Below, in pieces: positions 34,729 to 41,854 of a stretch of 46,192 nucleotides of DNA. The position numbers and the translations under genes were made by a program. The notes beneath the pieces are model-generated. The model saw only the letters and a list, made by a program, of their open reading frames with translations. It searched no databases and was not told the DNA's origin. The stretch's first letter is position 1. Each line of letters starts with the position of its first letter. This DNA comes from Verrucomicrobiota bacterium (GTDB lineage: Bacteria; Verrucomicrobiota; Verrucomicrobiia; Chthoniobacterales; UBA10450): the NCBI GenBank assembly GCA_003219695.1, contig QHQA01000056.1, positions 1 through 46,192 on the forward strand, written 5' to 3'.

Positions 34729-35238
34729 TCAAACAGTTGCAAGTTGACCTCCTTGCACGAAGCGAATCGCTTCTTCCAGTAGCAACTCGCTGTCAGAGGT
34801 GGTCGCTTCGTATCGTGCGAACTTAATCAAGTCGCAGCGGTTTAAAAAATCTTCGAGCAACAATTTCTCCTCAGTGGAGAACGGCGACGCCTTTGTCGCA
34901 GCAGTTAAAAACTCTATGGAAGTTTGTCGTATTGCCGGCAAGCCATACTGCTGTGTGACGTATCTCCGCAAAATGTCTGAGACACGGATGCTGAACCGAT
35001 ACGGACTCATCTTTGAAATTTCGCGGCGAATTTGCTCGAGTTCTTCGAACGCAATTTCGCGCGGCAATTTTGGCGGTAACGGCGGTTTGCGCCTGCGCGC
35101 GAACAACCACACCACCAGTCCGACGAGTGAGAGCGCGACAAATGCAACCACAAAAACCAGCCATGGCGGAATGAGTGAGTAATCCACCGGCTGCGCAATG
35201 TCGTGGAATTCTTCGGCGATCAAAATCGACATGTTCAC
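34729..35238 (-). CDS. DUF4381-like membrane protein of the Bat operon
   Basis: 169 residues; start 35238, with a second Met two codons on. A helix at ~26-47 (WLVFVVAFVALSLVGLVVWL) is followed by a cytoplasmic part: PREIAFEELEQIRREI, SIRVSDILRRYVTQQYGLPA and TSIEFLTAATKASPFSTEEK. Small DUF4381-type proteins sit between DUF58 and BatA genes in many MoxR loci, as here. Function unknown; probably a complex member. Confidence 0.82.
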   Translation of the reverse strand: MNMSILIAEEFHDIAQPVDYSLIPPWLVFVVAFVALSLVGLVVWLFARRRKPPLPPKLPREIAFEELEQIRREISKMSPYRFSIRVSDILRRYVTQQYGLPAIRQTSIEFLTAATKASPFSTEEKLLLEDFLNRCDLIKFARYEATTSDSELLLEEAIRFVQGGQLATV

Positions 35239-35278
35239 GCTTCAAAGCTTCAACAGTTTAACTCTCTAACCATCCAAT

Positions 35279-36163
35279 TCATCGAACACCGAGCCGGCGT
35301 TCGCGTTGTTTGAAAAACGAGCGGAGAGCCGGCAGATAATCCCGTCCGGTTTGGAGCGCGATCGCGTCAATATTATTTCGCCGGAGCGTATGCGAAAGTT
35401 CTATGTCGTGCCCGTGGACAAGATCTGTAAAGAGAGTCCGCGTTCTGCGATCAGCTGTGTTGACCTCGATCTGTTCCCCAGTCTCGGCGTCCTCCAATGT
35501 AATGATGCCGATGTTTGGCAATGCCTTTTCTCGTTCGTCGTGAATATGGATGGCTACGAAATCGTGTCGCCGCCCACTTATCGCCAGCGACCGAGAGAAA
35601 TCGGGCGCCTGAAAATCCGAAATGAAAAACACGACTGCGCGCCGCGTGACGATTTTGTTTAGGTAATCAAGGGCCAGCGCCGGTTCGGTGCTGCGTCCCT
35701 GCGGTTGGAAAAACAAAATCTCGCGAATCAGACGCAGCGTGTGCGAGCGTCCTTTCTTTGGCGGAATAAAAAGCTCAACGCGATCCGTGAAGAGCAGCAG
35801 GCCTACCTTGTCGTTGTTGCGAATGGCGCTGAAGGCGAGCAGGCAGGCGACCTCCGCAGCAAGCTCGCGTTTCGATTGCGTGGTGCTCCCGAAATTTCCT
35901 GAAGCGCTGACATCCACGACTAGCATCACGGTTAGCTCGCGCTCCTCTGTGAACTTTTTCACGAACGCGTTGCCCATCCGCGCCGTGACATTCCAATCGA
36001 TTGCGCGAATTTCATCGCCCGGTTGATATTCCCGCACATCTTCAAAATTCATCCCGCGTCCTTTGAAAACGCTGTGGTAATCGCCCGCGAAGGCTGTTTC
36101 GACCAGGCCGCGTGTTTTGATTTCGAGCGTTCTGATCTTTTTTAGGATTTCGGTTGTGTCCAC
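35279..36163 (-). CDS. DUF58 domain protein of the MoxR/Bat operon
   Basis: 294 residues from GTG 36163 (VDTTEILKKIRTLEIKTRGL); the 11 codons upstream are repeat sequence. DUF58 signature: GRGMNFEDVREYQPGDEIRA, IDWNVTARMGNAFVKKFTEE, and a VWA-like part with MLVVDVSASGNFGS. DUF58 proteins partner with MoxR AAA+ ATPases. It normally follows moxR directly; here a four-helix-bundle gene separates them. Confidence 0.92.
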   Translation of the reverse strand: MDTTEILKKIRTLEIKTRGLVETAFAGDYHSVFKGRGMNFEDVREYQPGDEIRAIDWNVTARMGNAFVKKFTEERELTVMLVVDVSASGNFGSTTQSKRELAAEVACLLAFSAIRNNDKVGLLLFTDRVELFIPPKKGRSHTLRLIREILFFQPQGRSTEPALALDYLNKIVTRRAVVFFISDFQAPDFSRSLAISGRRHDFVAIHIHDEREKALPNIGIITLEDAETGEQIEVNTADRRTRTLFTDLVHGHDIELSHTLRRNNIDAIALQTGRDYLPALRSFFKQRERRLGVR

Positions 36164-36165
36164 GT

Positions 36166-36192
36166 GTGATCGGTGATCAGTGATCAGTGATC
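36166..36192. repeat. Left inverted repeat of the four-helix-bundle cassette
   Basis: GTGATCGGTGATCAGTGATC then AGTGATC: a GTGATCA tandem that is the mirror of 36621-36648. It begins 3 nt from the DUF58 start codon and also encodes the last residues of the four-helix-bundle protein. Confidence 0.85.
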
Positions 36193-36617
36193 CCAAATTC
36201 GCCTTCCTCGCGCGTGATCGATCGATAATCTGTTCCCGGAGAGTGTTTACAAAAATCGTCGACTCGATCGATCATCCTTGAAAGCATGCCGCCAATACCG
36301 TCGTAGCGTCTGTCAAGCTCGTTAAACTGATCTTTGGATAGATATGCGCCATCCACAGTATCATCCAACCAAGATTGCGTTTCATATGCCTCTCCCAGAG
36401 CTTCGTCGATCTTGTTCACGAACGCGGCCTTGTAGCGGCGGCGTGCCCATGCTTCCGCTATCATCGCCTTCACCGCGGGCGAACTTCTTCGAATCTGGTC
36501 TGTAAGCGAATACCGTTCTTCATGGGGGAAGCCCTTTGAGTAATCAAACACCAGTCGCGCTGCCTCGCGCGCGGCCTGATATACCTTTAGATCCCGAAAC
36601 GATCTCGCGGGTTCCAT
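36177..36617 (-). CDS. Four helix bundle protein (S23/23S-IVP family)
   Basis: 146 residues starting MEPARSFRDLKVYQAAREAA. Family features: SFRDLKVYQ, FPHEERYSLTDQIRRSSPAV, AWARRRYKAAFVNKIDEALG, SWLDDTVDGAYLS and MLSRMIDRV. Such proteins were first found in intervening sequences of 23S rRNA and resemble the Avd accessory protein of diversity-generating retroelements; they form multimers and probably bind nucleic acid. No reverse transcriptase or rRNA is near. The gene lies inside the moxR-DUF58 pair, bounded by inverted GTGATCA repeats, and its last codons are repeat sequence. Confidence 0.88.
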   Translation of the reverse strand: MEPARSFRDLKVYQAAREAARLVFDYSKGFPHEERYSLTDQIRRSSPAVKAMIAEAWARRRYKAAFVNKIDEALGEAYETQSWLDDTVDGAYLSKDQFNELDRRYDGIGGMLSRMIDRVDDFCKHSPGTDYRSITREEGEFGITDH

Positions 36618-36620
36618 TTC

Positions 36621-36648
36621 TGATCACTGTTCACCGATCACTGATCAC
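36621..36648. repeat. Right inverted repeat of the four-helix-bundle cassette
   Basis: TGATCACTGTTCACCGATCA then CTGATCAC. Its reverse complement aligns with 36166-36192. It lies between the four-helix-bundle start and the moxR stop (36658). Confidence 0.85.
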
Positions 36649-36657
36649 TCTCGAAAA

Positions 36658-37644
36658 TCACGGCACAGGCAATCCGGCAAAAATCCGCTCGATGATGGTC
36701 TCGCTGGTGACCGCTTCCGCCTCGGCTTCGTAACTGACGATGATCCGATGCCGCAACACGTCGGGGCCGATGCTTTTCACGTCCTGAGGAGTCACGTAAC
36801 CGCGTCCATTCAGGAACGCGTGCGCCCGCGCGCCGAGAGCAAGATAAATGGTGGCGCGGGGCGATGCGCCGTAACGGATGAGACCTTCCAGTCGCAGATT
36901 GTATGACGCAGGCTCCCGGGTCGCCCAGACCACATCCACGATGTAATCTTTCACCCGGTCGTCGATGTATATCTCGTTTACCACGTCGCGCGCTGCGATG
37001 ATTTGTTTTGGCTCAATCACCGGAGCCACTCGCAAATCGGGCGCGGAAGTTGCCATCAAATCCAGAATGGTTCGCTCCTCGCTTTTCTGCGGGTAGCCGA
37101 TGTTCAATTTGAACATGAACCGGTCGAGTTGCGCCTCGGGGAGTTGGTATGTGCCTTCCTGCTCGATCGGGTTTTGGGTCGCCAGAACCAGGAACGGATC
37201 GGAAAGAGGATACGTCTTTTCACCGATCGTGACCTGCCGCTCTTGCATCGCCTCCAGCAACGCGCTCTGAACTTTGGCCGGCGCGCGATTGATTTCATCA
37301 GCCAGAATCAGGTTTGAAAAAATCGGGCCAAGTTTGGTCGTAAATTCGCCGGTGCGCGGATTGTAAATGAGTGTCCCAATCAAGTCCGCCGGTAAAAGAT
37401 CGGGTGTGAATTGCAACCTTTGAAACCCGGTTTGAATGCATGCGGCCAGCGTTTTCACCGTGAGCGTTTTTGCCAGTCCGGGAACGCCTTCGAGCAGGAG
37501 ATGACCATTGGCCAGCAGACCCAGAAGAAGGCGGTCCACCAAATATTTCTGGCCCACCACGACATGAGCAATCTGCTGGCGGAGCGCCGGGATCCATTGG
37601 CCGAGCTCGCGCACGTCCTGCGTAATTTCCTGCGTCGATTTCAT
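36658..37644 (-). CDS. MoxR family AAA+ ATPase
   Basis: 328 residues starting MKSTQEITQDVRELGQWIPA. Walker A GVPGLAKT, Walker B LILADEINRAPAKVQSALL, sensor 1 VLATQNPIEQEGTYQLPEAQ, and LDRFMFKLNIGYP all match MoxR. It powers a chaperone-like complex with the DUF58 and VWA proteins downstream. First gene of the Bat operon; 70 nt after der on the same strand. Confidence 0.95.
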   Translation of the reverse strand: MKSTQEITQDVRELGQWIPALRQQIAHVVVGQKYLVDRLLLGLLANGHLLLEGVPGLAKTLTVKTLAACIQTGFQRLQFTPDLLPADLIGTLIYNPRTGEFTTKLGPIFSNLILADEINRAPAKVQSALLEAMQERQVTIGEKTYPLSDPFLVLATQNPIEQEGTYQLPEAQLDRFMFKLNIGYPQKSEERTILDLMATSAPDLRVAPVIEPKQIIAARDVVNEIYIDDRVKDYIVDVVWATREPASYNLRLEGLIRYGASPRATIYLALGARAHAFLNGRGYVTPQDVKSIGPDVLRHRIIVSYEAEAEAVTSETIIERIFAGLPVP

Positions 37645-37714
37645 ATGGTCTGGTCAGACACGTACCGCAGCGAGAATGTTCGATCAAACGCAGGGCTGCT
37701 TCGTTCTCCGGCGC

Positions 37715-39169
37715 CTATTTCCTCCGCCGCTGCGAGCTGCGCGCGGCTCGCACCTTGTTCCCGGTGCGGGGACGGAGCGTTAAAATGATCGGCAAACCGG
37801 GATACGGTTCGGTTTTGCGAATGCGAGATTCGAGATAACGACGGTATGTTTCATTCAACAACCGAGGGTCGTTAACGAAGAGCACAAATTCCGGAGGTGA
37901 AAGCTCGCGGCGCCGCTTTGGAAGGAGCCGCGATTTCTCGAGCGTTCCTTCGGCGGACGTGAGACCGCCGCTCCTTGGATGCGTGGCGTAAAAGAGTTTG
38001 AGCCGACGGCCTTTTATCATTGGCGGCGGATTAATTTCAAACGCCTGGCGCAGCAATCGGTTGAGCATCCCGGTGCCGATACGCCGCCGCGCTGCGCGCC
38101 GGATTTTTTCGATCAACCCAAATAGCTTATCGATGTTTTCTCCGGTGAGCGCAGAGGCAACTAATACCGGCGCATATTCCAGAAAGAACAATCTCGTCCG
38201 CGTTTCATCGACAAGCTGCGAGATCGTCTGCTTCTGTCTCTGTCTCGGTCTGAGCAAATCCCATTTGTTCAAAACAATGATCGCGGCTCTGTGCTCCTTC
38301 TGGATCAATCCGGCGATTCGTTTGTCTTGCGCCGTTACGCCTGCCGTGAGATCGACAATCAGAACGCAGAGGTCAGCGCGGCGAATGCTTCGCTCCGCCC
38401 GCATGACGCTGAAAACCTCGACCGAACTCGAGCGTTTTCCCCGGCGGCGAATTCCTGCGGTGTCGATGAAGATGAATTTTTGGCCATCGCGCTGGTAAAG
38501 AATGTCAATGGCGTCGCGCGTGGTTCCGGGCAATTCGCTCACAATTGCGCGCTCGCCGCGCATGATGGAATTGATGAGGGACGATTTCCCGACGTTTGGG
38601 CGGCCGACGATGGCCACTGCAAGTGAATCGTGACTGGTGAATAGTGACTTGTTAGAAGTCGGGGGCAGAAGCCGTTCGATTGTGCCTAACAAGTCCGATA
38701 CGCCGCGATCGTGTTCTGCGCTGATCGAAAAACTCGACCCAAAGCCTAACGAATCGAACTCGGCAGCCAGCGGCTCGTGCTTCTCGTTATCGATCTTGTT
38801 AATCACCAGCACAACCGGTTTTTGCGATTTTCGCAGCATGCGCGCCAGCTCTTCATCCATCGGCGACAAGCCTTCTTTTGCATCGACAACGAAAAGCAGA
38901 AGATCGCTTTCGTGCAGCGCATCCCCCGCGGCACGGCGCACTTGCACGTTCAGTTCACGCTCGCCCACGCCGAAAATCCCGCCGGTGTCCCACAGTGCGA
39001 ACAGGCGCGGACCGCGAGTGCAAATCGCCGAAATCCGGTCCCGCGTAATTCCGGGCTGACCATGAACGATGGCAATCTTGCGGCCAATCAGGCGATTAAA
39101 TAACGCAGACTTGCCGACGTTTGGCCGGCCGACAATTGCGACATTGGGCGGTGCGTTCGTCTGATTCAC
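37715..39169 (-). CDS. der: GTPase Der (EngA), ribosome assembly
   Basis: 484 residues from GTG 39169 (VNQTNAPPNVAIVGRPNVGK); upstream codons cross pgsA. Two tandem GTPase domains: first with GRPNVGKSALFNRLIGRK, DTGGIFG, NKID; second with GRPNVGKSSLINSIMRGE, DTAGIRRRGK, NKWDLL. A C-terminal KH-like domain ends PPEFVLFVNDPRLLNETYRR. Needed for 50S subunit assembly. About 25 residues after FYATHP (RSGGLTSAEGTLEKSRLLPK) are extra relative to the family, and part is coded by a palindromic repeat. Confidence 0.95.
   Translation of the reverse strand: MNQTNAPPNVAIVGRPNVGKSALFNRLIGRKIAIVHGQPGITRDRISAICTRGPRLFALWDTGGIFGVGERELNVQVRRAAGDALHESDLLLFVVDAKEGLSPMDEELARMLRKSQKPVVLVINKIDNEKHEPLAAEFDSLGFGSSFSISAEHDRGVSDLLGTIERLLPPTSNKSLFTSHDSLAVAIVGRPNVGKSSLINSIMRGERAIVSELPGTTRDAIDILYQRDGQKFIFIDTAGIRRRGKRSSSVEVFSVMRAERSIRRADLCVLIVDLTAGVTAQDKRIAGLIQKEHRAAIIVLNKWDLLRPRQRQKQTISQLVDETRTRLFFLEYAPVLVASALTGENIDKLFGLIEKIRRAARRRIGTGMLNRLLRQAFEINPPPMIKGRRLKLFYATHPRSGGLTSAEGTLEKSRLLPKRRRELSPPEFVLFVNDPRLLNETYRRYLESRIRKTEPYPGLPIILTLRPRTGNKVRAARSSQRRRK
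37940..37978. repeat. GGAGCGGCGGTCTCACGTCC-type palindrome inside der
   Basis: On the plus strand GAGCGTTCCTTCGGCGGACG then TGAGACCGCCGCTCC: the GGCGG/CCGCC arms fold. It falls in the KH-like domain and adds residues to Der in frame. Confidence 0.7.
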
Positions 39170-39183
39170 CCAAGGGACCGCAT

Positions 39184-39789
39184 TTAGGATTTCGTTGGGT
39201 GCGCGTGGCCTGCAGCCTGCAATTGCCGGACGCCATCGGCTACGTAAACGATTCCGGAAATTAAAGTGAAGAAGCCAGCCGCGATCACGACATAGAGCAG
39301 CGGAAACAGCCGAAGCTGCAGCATGACCCAGCCGATAGCGACCATCTGCAGAACGGTTGCCACTTTTCCTGTCCACTTTGGTTTCACGTGCACTTTTCCA
39401 ATAAGCAAATATAAGACGGCTGCGCCGACGAAAAGAATAGCGTCGCGCGAGATCACAAGAACGGGAAACCAGATTGGAAATCTACCGTAGTCGGAATCGA
39501 TGTCGCTCCAATTGCTAATGCTCAGCGTAATAATACCGCTCAAAAGTAGTCCCTTGTCTGCGATGGGATCGAGAATAACTCCCAACGAGCTCTTTTGGTT
39601 GTAGCGGCGTGCGATGTAGCCATCCAGGCCATCGCTGACGGCAGCGATCAGAAAAATGGCAATCGCGGTAAAGCGCATCCATTCGAGCGGCGCACCACGC
39701 TGAATGCTTTGCCCGTAATAAATGGCCATCGCGACGAAAGCCGGAATCATCAAGATCCGGACGACGGTGATCTTGTTCGCGGTGGTCAT
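39184..39789 (-). CDS. pgsA: CDP-diacylglycerol--glycerol-3-phosphate 3-phosphatidyltransferase
   Basis: 201 residues starting MTTANKITVVRILMIPAFVA. The CDP-alcohol phosphotransferase motif is complete: DGLDGYIARRYNQKSSLGVI then LDPIADK. About five membrane helices. Makes phosphatidylglycerophosphate at the inner membrane. Stop is 14 nt from the der start, so they are likely co-transcribed. Confidence 0.93.
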   Translation of the reverse strand: MTTANKITVVRILMIPAFVAMAIYYGQSIQRGAPLEWMRFTAIAIFLIAAVSDGLDGYIARRYNQKSSLGVILDPIADKGLLLSGIITLSISNWSDIDSDYGRFPIWFPVLVISRDAILFVGAAVLYLLIGKVHVKPKWTGKVATVLQMVAIGWVMLQLRLFPLLYVVIAAGFFTLISGIVYVADGVRQLQAAGHAHPTKS

Positions 39790-39832
39790 GGAAAGGGCGC
39801 AAACAGTTTATGGCGTTTCCGCAAAACGCCAA

Positions 39833-41386
39833 TTACGTTCGGTAAATTCGGCTTAGATACTCGCAAACTGAGTGACTATCGAGACGCTGAGTGCGCAAGC
39901 CGATGTATCCATCCGGCCGGACGAAAATAATTTCTGGTTCGCTCAAGCCGAGCGCCGTCTGCAAATGTTGGCCGCCGTCAATAATAGGATTGCGTCCATT
40001 CAACGCCGCTTCATTCGCGTCGACCTCCGATGTAAAAACGTAATGGACGTGAATTTGAGAATTCAAAGATGCCAGCTTTTGCTCGATGGCTTCGAAAGAA
40101 GCCAGGGTCCTCGCAGTGGGGTTCATGCCTGCGAAGAATAACAGAGTTGCTGTTGGCCCGCGCAAGATTTCAAAGAGTGTCTCCGCTCGACCATCTCTTT
40201 TGCACGGCGCATCAGGGAGATGCCAACCAGCACGTGTATGCGTGGTTGCCTGTCGAGAATCATGTAGCGAAAGCGGGCTATCTTCGTAATTAACGTTCAG
40301 CATTCCGAGCCGCGCCAGTGCAGCATCACCGAACGACCGAATCGACTGGATCGCTTTGAATATTTCCCCGCCAATCCATCGGCTGATTAAGCCGTGGGGA
40401 ACCTCGATGTGGTGAAACGTCTGCGTTCTGCGAAGAACGCTACGGGCATTCGGCAATCGTTCGGCTTCGTAGCTGTGTAACAACGTCGTACCCTGGCCGC
40501 CAGCTGCGCTGTGCACATGAGCTGCATCGCCAGCGAGAATGGCACGACCAACAATGAAATGTTCCGGCATGCGCTGATTGACCTTCAATGTGTCGGTCCA
40601 GTCCGGATTGCTGAGTGTGGCCTCGTAGTTAGCGGTGCGCTTGCGAAATAATGCACACATCTTCGCAAGGTCAGGTGCGCCGTCGGAATCTCTACGGCAT
40701 TCGATAGCCACATGCCATTTACCGGTAAAGTCGATGTAGTCCGCCGTGGCGATCCCATCTCTGTGCCACCACTCGTACAGTGTATCTCGCGATCGTTTCC
40801 AACTGATGTCGAACTCGCCTAACCAGAAGCAACCCGGCATCGTGGTGCCCTGCATCTGCAAACCGAGAACGTGCCGAACGGTGCTGTGCCCGCCATCACA
40901 ACCAACGATCCAGCTTGCACGAATCGCGTCCCGCTTTCCGCCGCGATCAACTTGTGCGATGACGCCGTCGGCATTCATCTCAAATGACACCAGACGAGTC
41001 CCGCGCGCGACTTGAAGGCCACGACCGGCGAGCTCGCTTTCCAACACCCGCTCGATTCGCTGTTGCCAGATTATAATCAAATATGGATACGGGACGTGAA
41101 GGAAGCTTGAGAAATCGATTCGTGCGATCGTTCTCTGACCCGCAAGAATGAGAAACGGCGGCTGCGGGTTCTGCGCCGCCGCGATGATCGATTTGGCGAG
41201 ACCGATTGTGTCAAGTGCTTCCAGTGTTCGAGATTGGAGAGCGTGGGCGCGTGAACGCCGCGTTGGTTCAGCCAATTGATCGATAATGCGGCACGAAACA
41301 CCACGGGCAACAAGATCATTCGCTAACGTCAGGCCGACGGGCCCTGCTCCGACAATGAGGACATCGACCCGTCGATCTGCGCTCAA
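39833..41386 (-). CDS. FAD-dependent aromatic monooxygenase (PheA/TfdB family)
   Basis: 517 residues starting MSADRRVDVLIVGAGPVGLT. FAD-binding GxGxxG (VGAGPVGLTLANDLVARG), the middle motif WIVGCDGGHSTVRHVLG, and the second FAD motif AILAGDAAHVHSAAGGQG, though the usual GMN after GGQG is replaced by TTL. C-terminal thioredoxin-like part (GRNPIIDGGQHLQTALG, FVRPDGYIGLRTQ). Such enzymes hydroxylate phenols or polyketide-like aromatics with NAD(P)H. The substrate is unknown, and no pathway genes are adjacent. The gap in the second motif may lower confidence in activity. Confidence 0.87.
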   Translation of the reverse strand: MSADRRVDVLIVGAGPVGLTLANDLVARGVSCRIIDQLAEPTRRSRAHALQSRTLEALDTIGLAKSIIAAAQNPQPPFLILAGQRTIARIDFSSFLHVPYPYLIIIWQQRIERVLESELAGRGLQVARGTRLVSFEMNADGVIAQVDRGGKRDAIRASWIVGCDGGHSTVRHVLGLQMQGTTMPGCFWLGEFDISWKRSRDTLYEWWHRDGIATADYIDFTGKWHVAIECRRDSDGAPDLAKMCALFRKRTANYEATLSNPDWTDTLKVNQRMPEHFIVGRAILAGDAAHVHSAAGGQGTTLLHSYEAERLPNARSVLRRTQTFHHIEVPHGLISRWIGGEIFKAIQSIRSFGDAALARLGMLNVNYEDSPLSLHDSRQATTHTRAGWHLPDAPCKRDGRAETLFEILRGPTATLLFFAGMNPTARTLASFEAIEQKLASLNSQIHVHYVFTSEVDANEAALNGRNPIIDGGQHLQTALGLSEPEIIFVRPDGYIGLRTQRLDSHSVCEYLSRIYRT

Positions 41387-41409
41387 GTTCGGAATCCTAG
41401 ATTACGTTT

Positions 41410-41776
41410 CCAGACCTGCGCCTGCCGTTTGAGCCATCGCTTCATGCTTTCCTTCGCAGAATCCTTCGATCATTTTTTGTTGAGCGCGGGGCTGTCGTCC
41501 GGCTTGCGGCTTATCACCAGTCTGTTATCGACCACGACTTCTTCGTTCACCCATTTGCCGCCGGCGTTCTTCACGTCGGTCTTGATGTTCGCCCACGAAG
41601 AAGAAATGTCTAACAAGTTCCAACGCCTCCGGAGTTCGGCGCAGCTCGTCCGGATTCACTAGTCCACGGGGAATCATCAGCGCGTCGAATTCCTTCGGCC
41701 GCGCTTCTTTCACAGTGAGATCGACATCGAATTTTGTCCCCTTTGTCTGCATGACCCCAAAGAAGCTCCGAATCAT
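41410..41776 (-). pseudogene. Decayed DJ-1/PfpI family gene
   Basis: The minus strand reads KFDVDLTVKEARPKEFDALM, IPRGLVNPDELRRTPEALEL and VRHFF, as in the N-terminal half of PfpI-type general stress proteins. At HFF the frame shifts and resumes as SWANIKTDVKNAGGKWVNEE then VVVDNRLVISRKPDDSPALN. The roughly 30-residue segment with the nucleophile Cys (ICHGP) is missing. A second shift in an A-run after ALNKK leads to MIEGFCEGKHEAMAQ. The family's N-terminal strand is also absent. Clearly non-functional; it fills the gap between the FAD monooxygenase and the dehydrogenase. Confidence 0.85.
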
Positions 41777-41854
41777 GTTAGCGCACTGCTGATCGAGCGT
41801 GCTATGCCCGTTGACGGTCGGAAGCGACGAAAGTGAAGGCGGCCGTAACTGGAG

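Noticed and set aside
36177-36617. Four-helix-bundle protein as Avd of a diversity-generating retroelement
   Set aside because: No reverse transcriptase and no template/variable repeat pair nearby.
39170-39376. Upstream extension of der
   Set aside because: It overlaps pgsA in another frame; the family starts near GTG 39169.
41429-41662. Plus-strand frame in the PfpI remnant
   Set aside because: The minus strand carries clear PfpI sequence, so the plus frame is its shadow.
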